From assembly GCA_035293845.1 (NCBI GenBank), contig DATGMB010000143.1, positions 1 through 35,188 of the forward strand: 35,188 nucleotides of DNA, read 5' to 3'. The position numbers were made by a program, and so were the translations under genes. The notes below the pieces were generated by a model, which saw nothing but the letters and a program-made list of their open reading frames with translations, made no database searches and had not been told where the DNA came from. The DNA comes from DATGMB01 sp035293845 (GTDB taxonomy: Bacteria > Acidobacteriota > Terriglobia > Bryobacterales > Bryobacteraceae). Shown piece by piece: positions 9,046 through 17,464 of the stretch (within the stretch, counting starts at the first letter, position 1; each line of letters begins with the position of its first letter).

Positions 9046-10332
9046 CTACGACCGCAGCAGGCCCAACGCGGGCCCCGGCTGAAATCCCGGAAATACGGAG
9101 CTCAAGTCCTTCTGCCCCAGATGGCCGCGCACCAGCTCGCTGAGGACGGTCCGGAAATCCGTGGTGACCGCGAGATCGCGTCCCTCGAACAACTGCTCCT
9201 TCTCGAGTCCCGGCCACTTGCCGTAAACTTTGCCGCCCTGTACCGCGCCGCCAATCACCATCATGAAGCTGCCATGCCCGTGATCGGTGCCGCCCGTGCC
9301 GTTCTCCTGCGCGGTGCGGCCGAATTCGGACATCGTGACGATCGCGACGTCCTCCATCCGGTCGCCGAGATCCTGGCAGAAGGACACGATGGCGTTCGAA
9401 AATTGGTTCAGCAGATTGGGAAGCTGGTTGTTCTCGTTCTGGTGGTGATCCCAGCCGTCGATTTCCGCAAAGGCCGCTTCGACGCCCGCATCGGACTTGA
9501 TCAGCCGCGCCAGCTCCTGCAGATTTCTGCCGAGCTGCCCGCCCGCGTTGTAGGACGGCTTCGCCTGGAAAGGCCCGGCCGCGATGGCGCCCGGCGCGAA
9601 CGGCGCCGGCCTCGGTCCGTTCGGCCCCTGCTCCCTGGTCATGGACTGGATCATCTTCATGGCCTCGAAAGCATCCTTGCCCGTGCGGCGCATCGTCGCA
9701 TCCGGAGTGAGCGAGTACATGTTCTGGAGGATCGCCAGCCGCTCCTGGTCCGTGATGTTGAAGTCCTGCACGTTGCCGAGCGCCACCGCTTCGTATGTGC
9801 CGCGCAACGTCCGCGGAACGCGGTTGGAAAGCGCCACCGCCCGCAGCGGCGATGCACCTGGGGCGGGATCGCCGAGCGCGCGGTTCAGCCAGCCGGTCCC
9901 GGTCTTGCCCGGCGTTCCGGATTCCATGTAGTCCTGGGCGTCGAAATGCGAACGCGAGGGATCGGGCGAGCCGGCAGCCTCGACGATCGCCAGTTGCTTG
10001 TTGTCCCAAAGCTCCTTGAAATGCCGCAAGCCCGCGTGCAGCCCGAACATGCCGTCGAGATCGATCACCGGGCCGAACGGACCGTTGTTCTGGTTGTCAA
10101 GCTGCGGCTGCGGAGGCTGCAGGCCGAGCGTCGGCCGCAGCTCGCGATACTGCGGATCGCCGAACGGCACGACGATGTTCAGTCCGTCCGCCGCCCCGCG
10201 CAGGAAGATCGCCACCAGCGTCTTGCGCTTCCTGCCTTCCGTAGCGGCCGCGCGCGCCAGCCACATCGGAGCCTGCCCCATCCCGACCATCGCGATCGCG
10301 GAGCCACGAAGAAAAATACGGCGAGTCAACAT
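9046..10332 (-). CDS. DUF1501 family protein, Tat-exported
   Basis: A 428-residue protein with a twin-arginine signal (TRRIFLRGSAIAMVGMGQAP), so it is likely exported folded. The body has the DUF1501 hallmarks: FLRGAADGLNIVVPFGDP near the N-terminus, and SEFGRTAQENGTGGTDHG near the C-terminus, which resembles a sulfatase/alkaline-phosphatase-like metal site. ATG 10332 has a perfect GGAGG 9 bases upstream. That ribosome site lies at the end of the DUF1800 gene and the intergenic gap is 6 bases, so the two are co-transcribed. DUF1800 and DUF1501 proteins are commonly encoded as a pair in acidobacteria and planctomycetes; their biochemical role is not established. Confidence 0.9.
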   Translation of the reverse strand: MLTRRIFLRGSAIAMVGMGQAPMWLARAAATEGRKRKTLVAIFLRGAADGLNIVVPFGDPQYRELRPTLGLQPPQPQLDNQNNGPFGPVIDLDGMFGLHAGLRHFKELWDNKQLAIVEAAGSPDPSRSHFDAQDYMESGTPGKTGTGWLNRALGDPAPGASPLRAVALSNRVPRTLRGTYEAVALGNVQDFNITDQERLAILQNMYSLTPDATMRRTGKDAFEAMKMIQSMTREQGPNGPRPAPFAPGAIAAGPFQAKPSYNAGGQLGRNLQELARLIKSDAGVEAAFAEIDGWDHHQNENNQLPNLLNQFSNAIVSFCQDLGDRMEDVAIVTMSEFGRTAQENGTGGTDHGHGSFMMVIGGAVQGGKVYGKWPGLEKEQLFEGRDLAVTTDFRTVLSELVRGHLGQKDLSSVFPGFQPGPALGLLRS

Positions 10333-10338
10333 GGGCCT

Positions 10339-12333
10339 TTACCTCCTCTCGAAATCGGGCGAACCCAGCACCAGGGACGCCACCACCGCGGGGGATGGAT
10401 TCCTGCCCTCGAGCCCCGTGGCGATCGCCTGCAGCGTCTGCGGGGAAGCATCGTGCCCCAGCAGCGCCTTGGCGATCGACGCGGTGTCCGCGCCCTGCCA
10501 TCGCGATGTGTCGGCGGTGACGCCGGGCACTTGCCCCATTGCCACGGCGGCCGCGAAGTTCATGCGCGCGATCACCGACGTCGCGCCGAGCCACGTTTCC
10601 GCCACGTCGGGGTAGCCCGTGGGCTCCATCTTGGCGTAGAGCGCCTGGCCCATGTCCGCGATTTTCTGCAGCGTGGCATAGGCGTCGGTCAGCTCCGCCC
10701 CCATGGCGCGAATCGTGCTGGCCGCCATTTCGAGCGGCGATTTCACGCGCGCCTCCCAGGCGCCTTCCGAGAAGAATTCGGGCGAGCGCAACATGGTCTC
10801 CATGACCGCGCGCAAGTCGCCGTCGGTCTTTACAAACGTCTGCGCCATGCGGTCCACCAGCGCCTGCGGCGGATGATCCGCGACAAAATGCCGCGCCAGC
10901 CCGAGCGAGATGAACTTCGCCGTCGAGGGATGGTGCGCCAGAATGTCGATCACCTTCAACCCGTCTTCCTCGCCGCCGCCGGCCGGAATCTTGTGGCCCA
11001 GCACGGTCTTCTCGCCGAAGTCGTGCATGAAGGGCGCGAAAACGAATTCCGGATTTTCCGGGCTGCGCACCGTCCAGCCGGTGAAGCACCGCGCCACCGC
11101 GATCACGTCCGCCTGCGTATAGCCGCCCTTCACGCCGAGCGTGTGCAGCTCCATGACTTCGCGCCCGTAATTCTCGTTGAGCCCGTGCGAGAGGCGCTGC
11201 AGGCCGTTCGGAATGATGGAATTGGGCACGCCGTTGAGCGTTCCGCGGCGCGGCGCGAACGGACCTACCTCGAAGCTGCCGGGCGCGACGGATTCCCAGT
11301 TATCGAGGTAATAGAGCATCGCCGGGTGCCGCGCGGTCGCGAGCAGCAGGTCCTTGAAATGCCCCAGCACGTGCGGCCGGATGGCGTCCCGCTCGAAGCT
11401 GCCGATCAGCAGTTGCTCGAGGAACGGCGCCATCGCGACATTCTTGGTGGAATCGACGTTGAAGTGGTTGAGCCAATAATCCACCAGCACCTCTTCGAGC
11501 TGCCGGTTCGAATACACCGCCCGGTAAAGGCGCGCCTGCTTCAGATCCTCGCCGGGCACCATCTGGGGCGTGCGCTTCATCTGCGCTTCGCGCCGGTACT
11601 CCGGGAAGAACGCCTGGCTTTTCGGCGGCAGCATCGAGACCACGGCAACGCGCTGCTCCGGGTCGAGCCTGTTGATTGCAGCGACGACGCGGTCCTTCTC
11701 GCCCGAGCGCGCGGCGGCCACTTCCTCCGGCTTCAGCAGGTCCTGCAATTGGGGGAAGCGCTTGCGGCTCTCGGCGCGCCGCTCTTCCTCCAGCGCCTTG
11801 CGCGCCGCCGCGGCTTCCTCCTTGTACTTCGGGGTGTGCTCCGCCACGTTATCCGGCAGGGCGGCCAGGATCTTCGCGCGGACCTGCGGCTCCATCTCGT
11901 CGAGCGCGGCGGTCCGCTCTTCCGCCGTGCCCTGCATGATTTTGAAGCGCACGGCTTGCGGCAGCCGGTTGATGACGGCAAACGGCGGCTCCATCGCCGT
12001 CATCATTGCCATTCCCATATTCCGCTGCGGCCCGAAGTTCGCCACCAGCTCCGCAGGCGGCATTTTCAGCGTGTCGAGCGGGGCCAGCCGCTCAGCGAGC
12101 ACCGGGTTTTCCGCGATCTGCTCCGGATGAAGCTGCTGCTCGATCCACTTGGCGAGGCCAATTCGCCGCACCTCCTCGACGTCGCCGGGGCGCGGCCCGA
12201 AGGTCAACCGGTTCAACGCCTGGACGATCTGGCGGTCGGGGCTGAGTTTCTGTTCGAAAGGATCGGCCGTCCGGCCGGGACGGGGAAGGCTCATCGCCGC
12301 CACGGCGGCCGCGATGGCAAATGCGCGCTTCAT
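10339..12333 (-). CDS. DUF1800 family protein, secreted
   Basis: A 664-residue protein with a signal peptide (MKRAFAIAAAVAAMSLPRPG). It carries the DUF1800 features: LNRLTFGPRPGDVEEVRRIGLAKWIEQQL near the N-terminus, LVDYWLNHFNVD in the middle, and NENYGREVMELHTLGV with VARCFTGW later. ATG 12333 was selected because it gives a clean signal peptide and has GGAGG at a 10-base spacing; an in-frame ATG at 12372 would place extra residues before the signal. A charged Ala/Glu/Arg-rich stretch (about residues 150-210) interrupts the domain. It is followed by DUF1501 and preceded by the TonB receptor on the same strand. Confidence 0.9.
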   Translation of the reverse strand: MKRAFAIAAAVAAMSLPRPGRTADPFEQKLSPDRQIVQALNRLTFGPRPGDVEEVRRIGLAKWIEQQLHPEQIAENPVLAERLAPLDTLKMPPAELVANFGPQRNMGMAMMTAMEPPFAVINRLPQAVRFKIMQGTAEERTAALDEMEPQVRAKILAALPDNVAEHTPKYKEEAAAARKALEEERRAESRKRFPQLQDLLKPEEVAAARSGEKDRVVAAINRLDPEQRVAVVSMLPPKSQAFFPEYRREAQMKRTPQMVPGEDLKQARLYRAVYSNRQLEEVLVDYWLNHFNVDSTKNVAMAPFLEQLLIGSFERDAIRPHVLGHFKDLLLATARHPAMLYYLDNWESVAPGSFEVGPFAPRRGTLNGVPNSIIPNGLQRLSHGLNENYGREVMELHTLGVKGGYTQADVIAVARCFTGWTVRSPENPEFVFAPFMHDFGEKTVLGHKIPAGGGEEDGLKVIDILAHHPSTAKFISLGLARHFVADHPPQALVDRMAQTFVKTDGDLRAVMETMLRSPEFFSEGAWEARVKSPLEMAASTIRAMGAELTDAYATLQKIADMGQALYAKMEPTGYPDVAETWLGATSVIARMNFAAAVAMGQVPGVTADTSRWQGADTASIAKALLGHDASPQTLQAIATGLEGRNPSPAVVASLVLGSPDFERR

Positions 12334-12372
12334 CTCCCTGGGACCTCCACGCAGCAGATTGGGATTGTCCAC

Positions 12373-12378
12373 AGTATA
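12373..12378 (-). promoter_or_regulatory. Candidate -10 box before the DUF1800-DUF1501 pair
   Basis: On the minus strand the hexamer TATACT lies about 40 bases before the DUF1800 start, in the 126-base gap after the TonB receptor stop. A good -35 was not found. If real, the pair can be transcribed independently of the receptor gene. Confidence 0.35.
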
Positions 12379-12459
12379 AGACGCCGCGCACCCCCCTGAG
12401 TTGGGTACCCGTTTTTAAGCCGGCCAGGATCGTATTGGACGGACGCGCACGATCGGCGG

Positions 12460-14880
12460 CTAACCCTTCGGCGCGTAGCCGAATGTCATGGTCACGGAGA
12501 AGCTGCGCGCCGGAACGATCGTGAGGACGTCGCCCGGAGCCGGCGCATTGCTCTTCGCCGATGCCGGCGTGACGCCCACGATGTTGTGGTTGTTCTGCAG
12601 GTTGTTGATGCCGAAGCGGATCTTGGTTCCGCGCAGCCACGAATCCCCGCGCACCGTGTAGTTTAGGAACAGGTTCGCGATATTGAAGGGGTCGATCGGC
12701 ACCGCCTGGTTGATGGTTCCGTTGTCGTTCCACATCGAGCCCACGCGCTTGTCGATGAAGCCCAGGTCGAAGCCCCGCATCCGGTAGGTCACACCGATCG
12801 CCTCCGTGTCGTGAGGCGTATTGGCCACCCACAGGTCCGTCTGCTGATAGGCCGCCTTGCCGAGGCTGGCATTCAGATAAAGGCTCAGTCCGTGGCCGAT
12901 CTGAATGTTACTTTCGCCTTCGACGCCCTTGGTGTTGGAAGGTCCGGTCTGATAGAAGTAGGACTCGGTGGTCACCGGGTCGACGAAAGAGGCGTAGGGG
13001 TTCTGGAAGTGGCTGTAATAGCCGTCGAAGTCCAGGGTCCAGCGCTGAAACTTCAAGACGGTTCCCGCCTGGTAGGTCTTTACGCTGGTCGGCTTGGGCA
13101 GCACGGCGACCTGAGCGCCGGTGGAGTCGAAGACGCTGCTCGGCGGAATCACGCTGCCGATGGCAAATTGCCCATACACCGACCAGTTGCTCCTCACGTG
13201 GTAGCGCATCGCGGTCGAAGGGTTCCAGGCGCTATAGTTCGCCTCGTGGGTGACGAACGGGAGGCCGCCCAGGCTGCCGACCGTCTTGCCGTTGTCCGCG
13301 AACTGCTTCAGGTCCATCGTGTAGTGCGCGTACTTGATGCCTGCATCCCAGCTCAGCTTCGGGGTGAGGCGGTATTCGTACTCCAGGTACGGCTGCGCCG
13401 ATAGTGTGATGAAGTGCTCGTGGAAATTCGGCAGCGCCGCATCGGCCCAGGTGCGCGGATCGCTCGGGATCTGGTAGCGGTCGGTGTAGGTCCACTCGTA
13501 CCACAGGCCGGTCCGCAGAATTCCCCGCGACCATTCCTTGCTGACCGCGAGCGTATCGCCCACACGGCGGTAGCCGTTCAGCTTATCCGTCGCGCTCGTG
13601 GCGCTGATCGTGGAACCGTTGTAATTCTGCTTGTTCCAATAGCGATAGGTGTAGACCTTGTTGTCGAGAATCCACCCGTGGCCCAGGTCGGAGTGCAGGC
13701 CGACGTATTCGAAGTCGGTCTGCACATGGTAAAAGTTGTAACCGTAGTAGTTGGGCTGCGACGGATCGCCGGACATCAGGTAGTCGTAGCCGAATTGCTG
13801 CACCTGCGCGCGCGTCGGACCTTTGGTGTTCGGCGTGTTGGTCCAGAGATCCACCAGGCCGGAGAACGCGGTAATCGTCGTCCGCTCCGTCAGCCGGTAT
13901 TGATACTTGATAAATCCGGCGACCCGTTTCTGGTAGTTATAGGTCTGGTAGCCGTCCGACAGCATCTGGTGGATGTTGATCGTCAGGCTCGACTTCTTGT
14001 CCTTTCCGCCGAATTGGCCCGAGTCCAGATCGAGGGCGAGCATTCGCGTATTGAACGAGCCGTAAGAGGCGGTAGCGCGGATATCCGGCGTGTAGGCCAC
14101 GCTGCGGGAGAGCAGGTTCACGGTTCCACCGAAGTTGGTCGGCCCGATGGTGGATGCCGTGCCGGGGCTGCGGTCGAAGTCGATTCCGGCAATGAACTGG
14201 CTGGGGAAAAAGGCCCAGGAATGGTGCGTCGGGTCGTTGCTGTCGTTGAACGGGATGCCGTCCGCCTGCATCGTATACTGGCCGTCCTTGAAGCCCCGGA
14301 AGTACGTTTTGCTATCGCCCAGACCCACTCCGTTCGGGTTCACGCTGAAGGTCCCCGGCGTGTAGTTCAGGAGCTCGGTGTAATCCGCGACCGGCGAGGC
14401 GAAGTTCTGAATGAAGTCGGGGCTCACCTCGGAGCGCGCCGAGAGCGTGTCCAGCGTATTCTGCGAGGGAGCGGTCTCCGCCGCCACCATCACCGAGCCT
14501 TCCACGGTGATGCTCTGCGCCAGCTCGCTCACGTTCAGCGAGAGGTTGACGCTTTGCGTGGCATCCGCGGCCAGCGCGACACCGGCGTGACGGCTGGGCG
14601 TGAAACTGGGCGCCGCGGCTTCCACCGTGTACGTCCCGGCCGGCAGTCCCGATACGGAGTACTTGCCCTCCTGGTCCGCAGTAACCAGCTTGGGCGCGCC
14701 GCCCGCTTCGTTTCTCACCGTAACGACCGCGTTGGGGATTGGTTTGCCGGTAAGGTCCAGAACCGTGCCGGCGATGCGGCCCGCGCCGGCGGCGGATTGG
14801 GCGTAAATCGAGAAAGCCGCCAGCAGCAGCGCTGCGCAGGCGGTGATCAGAAATCGGGCGGAGGTACACGTACGGCGCAT
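12460..14880 (-). CDS. TonB-dependent receptor with N-terminal carboxypeptidase-regulatory-like domain
   Basis: An 806-residue outer-membrane protein. A signal peptide (RFLITACAALLLAAFSIYAQS) is followed by a carboxypeptidase-regulatory-like/CarboxypepD_reg module (IAGTVLDLTGKPIPNAVVTV ... GLPAGTYTVEA), then a plug domain and a beta-barrel rich in aromatic alternating strands (YGYNFYHVQTDFEYVGL and similar). Such receptors import large ligands such as siderophores, oligosaccharides or peptides using TonB energy. Acidobacteria carry many copies. AGGGAG lies 13 bases before ATG 14880. The next genes downstream on the same strand are DUF1800 and DUF1501, which could handle imported ligand in the periplasm; that link is inferred from position only. 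Confidence 0.92.
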   Translation of the reverse strand: MRRTCTSARFLITACAALLLAAFSIYAQSAAGAGRIAGTVLDLTGKPIPNAVVTVRNEAGGAPKLVTADQEGKYSVSGLPAGTYTVEAAAPSFTPSRHAGVALAADATQSVNLSLNVSELAQSITVEGSVMVAAETAPSQNTLDTLSARSEVSPDFIQNFASPVADYTELLNYTPGTFSVNPNGVGLGDSKTYFRGFKDGQYTMQADGIPFNDSNDPTHHSWAFFPSQFIAGIDFDRSPGTASTIGPTNFGGTVNLLSRSVAYTPDIRATASYGSFNTRMLALDLDSGQFGGKDKKSSLTINIHQMLSDGYQTYNYQKRVAGFIKYQYRLTERTTITAFSGLVDLWTNTPNTKGPTRAQVQQFGYDYLMSGDPSQPNYYGYNFYHVQTDFEYVGLHSDLGHGWILDNKVYTYRYWNKQNYNGSTISATSATDKLNGYRRVGDTLAVSKEWSRGILRTGLWYEWTYTDRYQIPSDPRTWADAALPNFHEHFITLSAQPYLEYEYRLTPKLSWDAGIKYAHYTMDLKQFADNGKTVGSLGGLPFVTHEANYSAWNPSTAMRYHVRSNWSVYGQFAIGSVIPPSSVFDSTGAQVAVLPKPTSVKTYQAGTVLKFQRWTLDFDGYYSHFQNPYASFVDPVTTESYFYQTGPSNTKGVEGESNIQIGHGLSLYLNASLGKAAYQQTDLWVANTPHDTEAIGVTYRMRGFDLGFIDKRVGSMWNDNGTINQAVPIDPFNIANLFLNYTVRGDSWLRGTKIRFGINNLQNNHNIVGVTPASAKSNAPAPGDVLTIVPARSFSVTMTFGYAPKG

Positions 14881-15001
14881 CTTGTCTCGTCAGCTCCCTG
14901 ATTGAATGAAGGTCAACTCAGGTTATCCGGCGATCTTGACAACGGCGTGACAGGAGAGTTACAGCCAGGTAGATTCTCGCGCGAACCGCGGCAGGCCGGT
15001 C

Positions 15002-15862
15002 CTAGCGCGCAATCGGGCGGTCCATCGGGACCGAGGGCGTTCCCTTGGGCGCGCGCTTCGCCGCCGCTGGATCGAAGATGCGCGAATCTTCTGGCAGCAC
15101 GTGGTACCCGCCGGGCGTGGTATGGTCCGCGAACAGGTCGGAGAGATCCGCGGCCGCGGCGTCGAACAGGTTGAGCGGCGGCAGCCCGAGCAGCCGGAAG
15201 ATCGTCTTCAGCAGACCGGGGAAACTCGTATTGACGTGCGAGACATAGCCGGGCTTCACCCACGGGCCGGCGCACAACAGCACGGTCCGCTGCGCGTCCA
15301 CGTGATCCACGCCGCCCTGCGCATCATCCTCCGTCACGAACACGGCCATCTCGCTCCACCATTTCGTGCCGGAAAGAAATTCGAGGATCCGGCCGAGCGC
15401 GTAGTCGTTATCCGCCACGAACGACTCCTGGTAGGGGTAGCCGTCATCCGGCCGCTCCTTCGCCATGTGGTCGTTCGGAAGGTGCATATAGATGAACCGC
15501 GGCAGCTCCGCGCCGGTGTTGACATAGCGCTCGCGGATCTCGCGGATGAACTGATCGGCCCGGTATTGGTCCGGGATGTTCATGTTGAATCCGGGGTATT
15601 CGCGCGACGTGTTGGCATAGAGCGGCGCGGGCATCGGGACGTTGGTCAGGTAGCGCGCGCCCGTCGGTTCGAGGTTCGGTCCTTCGTCGACCCCGGCCAG
15701 CTCGAATCCTTCGCCGAAGTTGCGAAACTGTACGCCGTGGCGTGCAAGATGGGGCCAGAGCGTTCCGCCCTCCAATTGCTCTTCGGGGTGCACCGAGGAA
15801 TCCGAGCCGGCGAACAGCAGCCGGCCGGGCGCGGCGCCGAGCTGAAATTGCTTCCCCTGCTG
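15002..15862 (-). pseudogene. 5'-truncated copy of the propeller/phosphoesterase gene
   Basis: This stretch matches the 3' third of the intact gene at 19205-21832 and keeps an open frame, but lacks the beta-propeller and the start of the phosphoesterase domain. Homology stops abruptly at 15862 (partner position 20071), exactly where lower-GC DNA begins. Aligned by hand, 15019-15862 and 19228-20071 are collinear over 844 bases without net indels, with about 60 mismatches. Most changes are silent or conservative (about a dozen amino-acid changes in the shared ~250 residues before the tail). The C-terminal tails differ. A GTG at 15793 could start a 263-residue fragment, but it would have no signal sequence and an incomplete active site. 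I regard it as a remnant. Confidence 0.85.
15019..15862. repeat. Direct repeat, left copy (partner 19228-20071)
   Basis: 844-base direct repeat, about 93% identical to 19228-20071, with a constant offset of 4209 bases at both ends. Identity is uneven: a central ~120-base block is identical, while the ends differ at about one base in ten. It flanks the lower-GC island on the left. Confidence 0.85.
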
Positions 15863-16104
15863 TCGCGCTCGCCTTCGAGCACTGGACCCCTTCCGGCTTG
15901 AGTTCCTCAGCTAAGGCCGTCCACAGCGCCCGGTCCGATTACCGCGCCTCAGGTGCTCAGCAGGTGAGTCGCCGGGGCACCAACCGTAATCTGCGGCGGG
16001 CTCTTCCTGCGATGTGACGATGGCCGTCAAGATCAGCGTGTGTGGGAAGTAAACGGGGTAGCGGCGCTTGAGAGCCTTCCTCCCTGACGGCGAGAGGATT
16101 GCTC
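15863..16104. other. Island left margin, no recognisable gene
   Basis: These 242 bases follow the break in the truncated gene. They hold no convincing coding frame on either strand. A stop-bounded minus-strand run next to the break (ALWTALAEELKPEG) might be the tail of a lost gene. I could not find terminal inverted repeats, a transposase or an attachment site. Confidence 0.4.
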
Positions 16105-16296
16105 GTGCCGGCATCTGATGTTGCGCTCACGTTTCAGGCCCCAAAAGGTCGCCGAGACGCGATTCTTAAACTCATCGCGCACGGACGAGGCAATAAAGAA
16201 GTTGCCGACACCCTCAAGATCACCGAGCGAACAGTGAATTGGTATGTGTCTCAGTTTCTTAGAGAGATATCGGCGCTGCAAACCGACCAGAATTAG
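16105..16296 (+). CDS. Stand-alone LuxR-type helix-turn-helix protein
   Basis: A 63-residue protein that is almost entirely a LuxR/GerE DNA-binding domain (ILKLIAHGRGNKEVADTLKI then TERTVNWYVSQFLREI). There is no receiver or ligand-binding domain, and an in-frame stop at 16069-16071 shows it is not the end of a longer regulator. GTG 16105 is preferred because GAGAGG lies 7 bases upstream; a TTG at 16099 is also in frame. Full-length family members bind operators as dimers; this short form could be a constitutive or partner-dependent regulator. It stands first in the island, and direct repeats lie before the next gene, so control of the island genes is a reasonable inference. It may also be a decayed remnant. 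Confidence 0.7.
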   Translation: MPASDVALTFQAPKGRRDAILKLIAHGRGNKEVADTLKITERTVNWYVSQFLREISALQTDQN

Positions 16297-16403
16297 CGGT
16301 AGAGTATGCCAAGAGTGTTTTCAACAGAAATGTCGGAAACCTTACAGAGTAAGACCCCTACCGGCCTTACGGGCCTTCAGTACAGTTGTAAATTTCAAAG
16401 ATT

Positions 16404-16423
16404 TCCCCTAGACTCTCCCCTAG
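16404..16423 (+). promoter_or_regulatory. Direct repeats TCCCCTAG, candidate regulator-binding site
   Basis: Two perfect copies of TCCCCTAG at 16404-16411 and 16416-16423 are spaced 12 bases apart (start to start), in an AT-rich stretch directly before the ribosome site (AGGAG at 16426-16430) of the propeller-like gene. A related ACCCCTAC occurs near 16350. They could be an operator for the small LuxR-type protein, but one helical turn is nearer 10.5 bases, so this is only a suggestion. Confidence 0.3.
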
Positions 16424-16441
16424 CAAGGAGCCGAAAGTATC

Positions 16442-17398
16442 ATGCATCTCGGGTGGAGGATTTTCCTACTAGGCACTTCGCTCGCGGCTTTGGGACATTC
16501 AGAATCGGGAATAACTGCGCGGGTCCTCGTCACGGATGGGGAAACAGCGATCTCCGGACCGCCCATTTTGTCAATGCCGCGATGGAGCGGTAGCCGTCTA
16601 GTGGGATGCGATGAATGCCAGTCGCACGCGCCGATTCTTTGGGCGGTTGATCGCCAAGGCAGGCGCGAGGAGACGGTCCTTCAGATTCCAGAATCGGGTT
16701 ACGTGACCGTCTGGGACGTCGCATCCGGACAGGATGGTGCCGTGGCAGCGGTAGGGTATGCCATCAGTAACGACTCACGCCTTGCCGACTTCATTGTCTG
16801 GATATCCCCAGATCGAGGTCAGCAGGTAATAATGCGTGTCTGGCCCTTCTGTCCCTACGCGGTGGCGGTCGCCCCTGACGGCACGGTGTGGGCAGCAGGA
16901 CCGGTAAAGCACGAAGATTCGAAGGTGGACTTCCACGCGAACGTCGTTCGCCATTACTCCCCGTTGGGACAACTGCTGGCAACGACCACTGTCCGGGGCG
17001 TCCGCCGGTTTAACGGCTTGGCAGCCGTCGCTAATGGCTCCACCCTCATGGTCTCCAAGGACCGGGTCGGATGGCTCACCCATGCGTGCGACTATATCGA
17101 GTTCTCGTTTGACGGAACCGAAGTTGGCAGGTACGCATGCCCAGCAACCCTCGCGGACGGGCAATTCGTCGGCGGCGTGGGCTTAAGCCTATCTAACGAC
17201 TTGGTGATCGGCGGTTCGCGTTCAGGGCCGTTGTCGCCCTTAATGCTTGACCGCCTTACCCATAATTGGGTGCCGGTGCCAGCCCCTGCGGACATTAAGA
17301 ACGCTCATGGGATTCTCGGTTTCGACGGCCTGACGCTGGTGACCTATCCGGAACCAGGCAAGCTGGGACGGCTAAAGTGGGCTGAGGCCGCCCATTGA
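16442..17398 (+). CDS. Secreted propeller-like hypothetical protein of the island
   Basis: A 318-residue protein with a signal peptide (WRIFLLGTSLAALGHSES). I do not recognise a named family, but repeats such as YAVAVAPDGTVWAAG and LLATTTVRGVRRFNGLAAVA look like blades of an NHL- or six-bladed-type beta-propeller. It contains a CDEC motif at residues 56-59 and single cysteines later (FCPY, HACDY, YACPA), consistent with disulfides in an exported protein. AGGAG lies 11 bases upstream of ATG 16442. It precedes the cysteine-rich protein by 66 bases on the same strand. Propellers often serve as binding scaffolds, so it might hold or present the cysteine-rich partner; that is inference. Confidence 0.75.
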   Translation: MHLGWRIFLLGTSLAALGHSESGITARVLVTDGETAISGPPILSMPRWSGSRLVGCDECQSHAPILWAVDRQGRREETVLQIPESGYVTVWDVASGQDGAVAAVGYAISNDSRLADFIVWISPDRGQQVIMRVWPFCPYAVAVAPDGTVWAAGPVKHEDSKVDFHANVVRHYSPLGQLLATTTVRGVRRFNGLAAVANGSTLMVSKDRVGWLTHACDYIEFSFDGTEVGRYACPATLADGQFVGGVGLSLSNDLVIGGSRSGPLSPLMLDRLTHNWVPVPAPADIKNAHGILGFDGLTLVTYPEPGKLGRLKWAEAAH

Positions 17399-17424
17399 TG
17401 AATCGGCATGGCTAGCTCTAATCT
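17395..17424 (+). promoter_or_regulatory. Possible promoter before the cysteine-rich gene
   Basis: TTGATG at 17395-17400, overlapping the stop of the previous gene, and TAATCT at 17419-17424 are separated by 18 bases, a plausible sigma-70-like pair. If used, the cysteine-rich gene has its own promoter inside the island. Matches are partial and confidence is low. Confidence 0.3.
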
Positions 17425-17446
17425 ATAGGACGATTCGCAGTTCCCT

Positions 17447-17454
17447 TAGGAGGG
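17447..17454 (+). promoter_or_regulatory. Very strong ribosome binding site
   Basis: TAGGAGGG lies about 10 bases before ATG 17465. It is among the best Shine-Dalgarno matches in the window, suggesting the cysteine-rich product is made at a high level compared with its neighbours. Confidence 0.7.
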
Positions 17455-17464
17455 CTCAAAGACG

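Noticed and set aside
8884..12399. A very long plus-strand open frame (over 1100 codons) opposite DUF1501 and DUF1800
   Set aside because: It is antisense to two well-supported exported proteins and has the Arg/His/Ala-rich composition of a shadow frame in GC-rich DNA.
13414..14901. A 495-codon plus-strand frame opposite the TonB receptor
   Set aside because: The receptor's signal peptide, plug and barrel pattern are clear; the opposite frame shows none.
15911..16114. A 67-codon minus-strand frame at the left island margin
   Set aside because: It has no ribosome site, no recognisable domain and a biased composition, so it is not supported as a gene.
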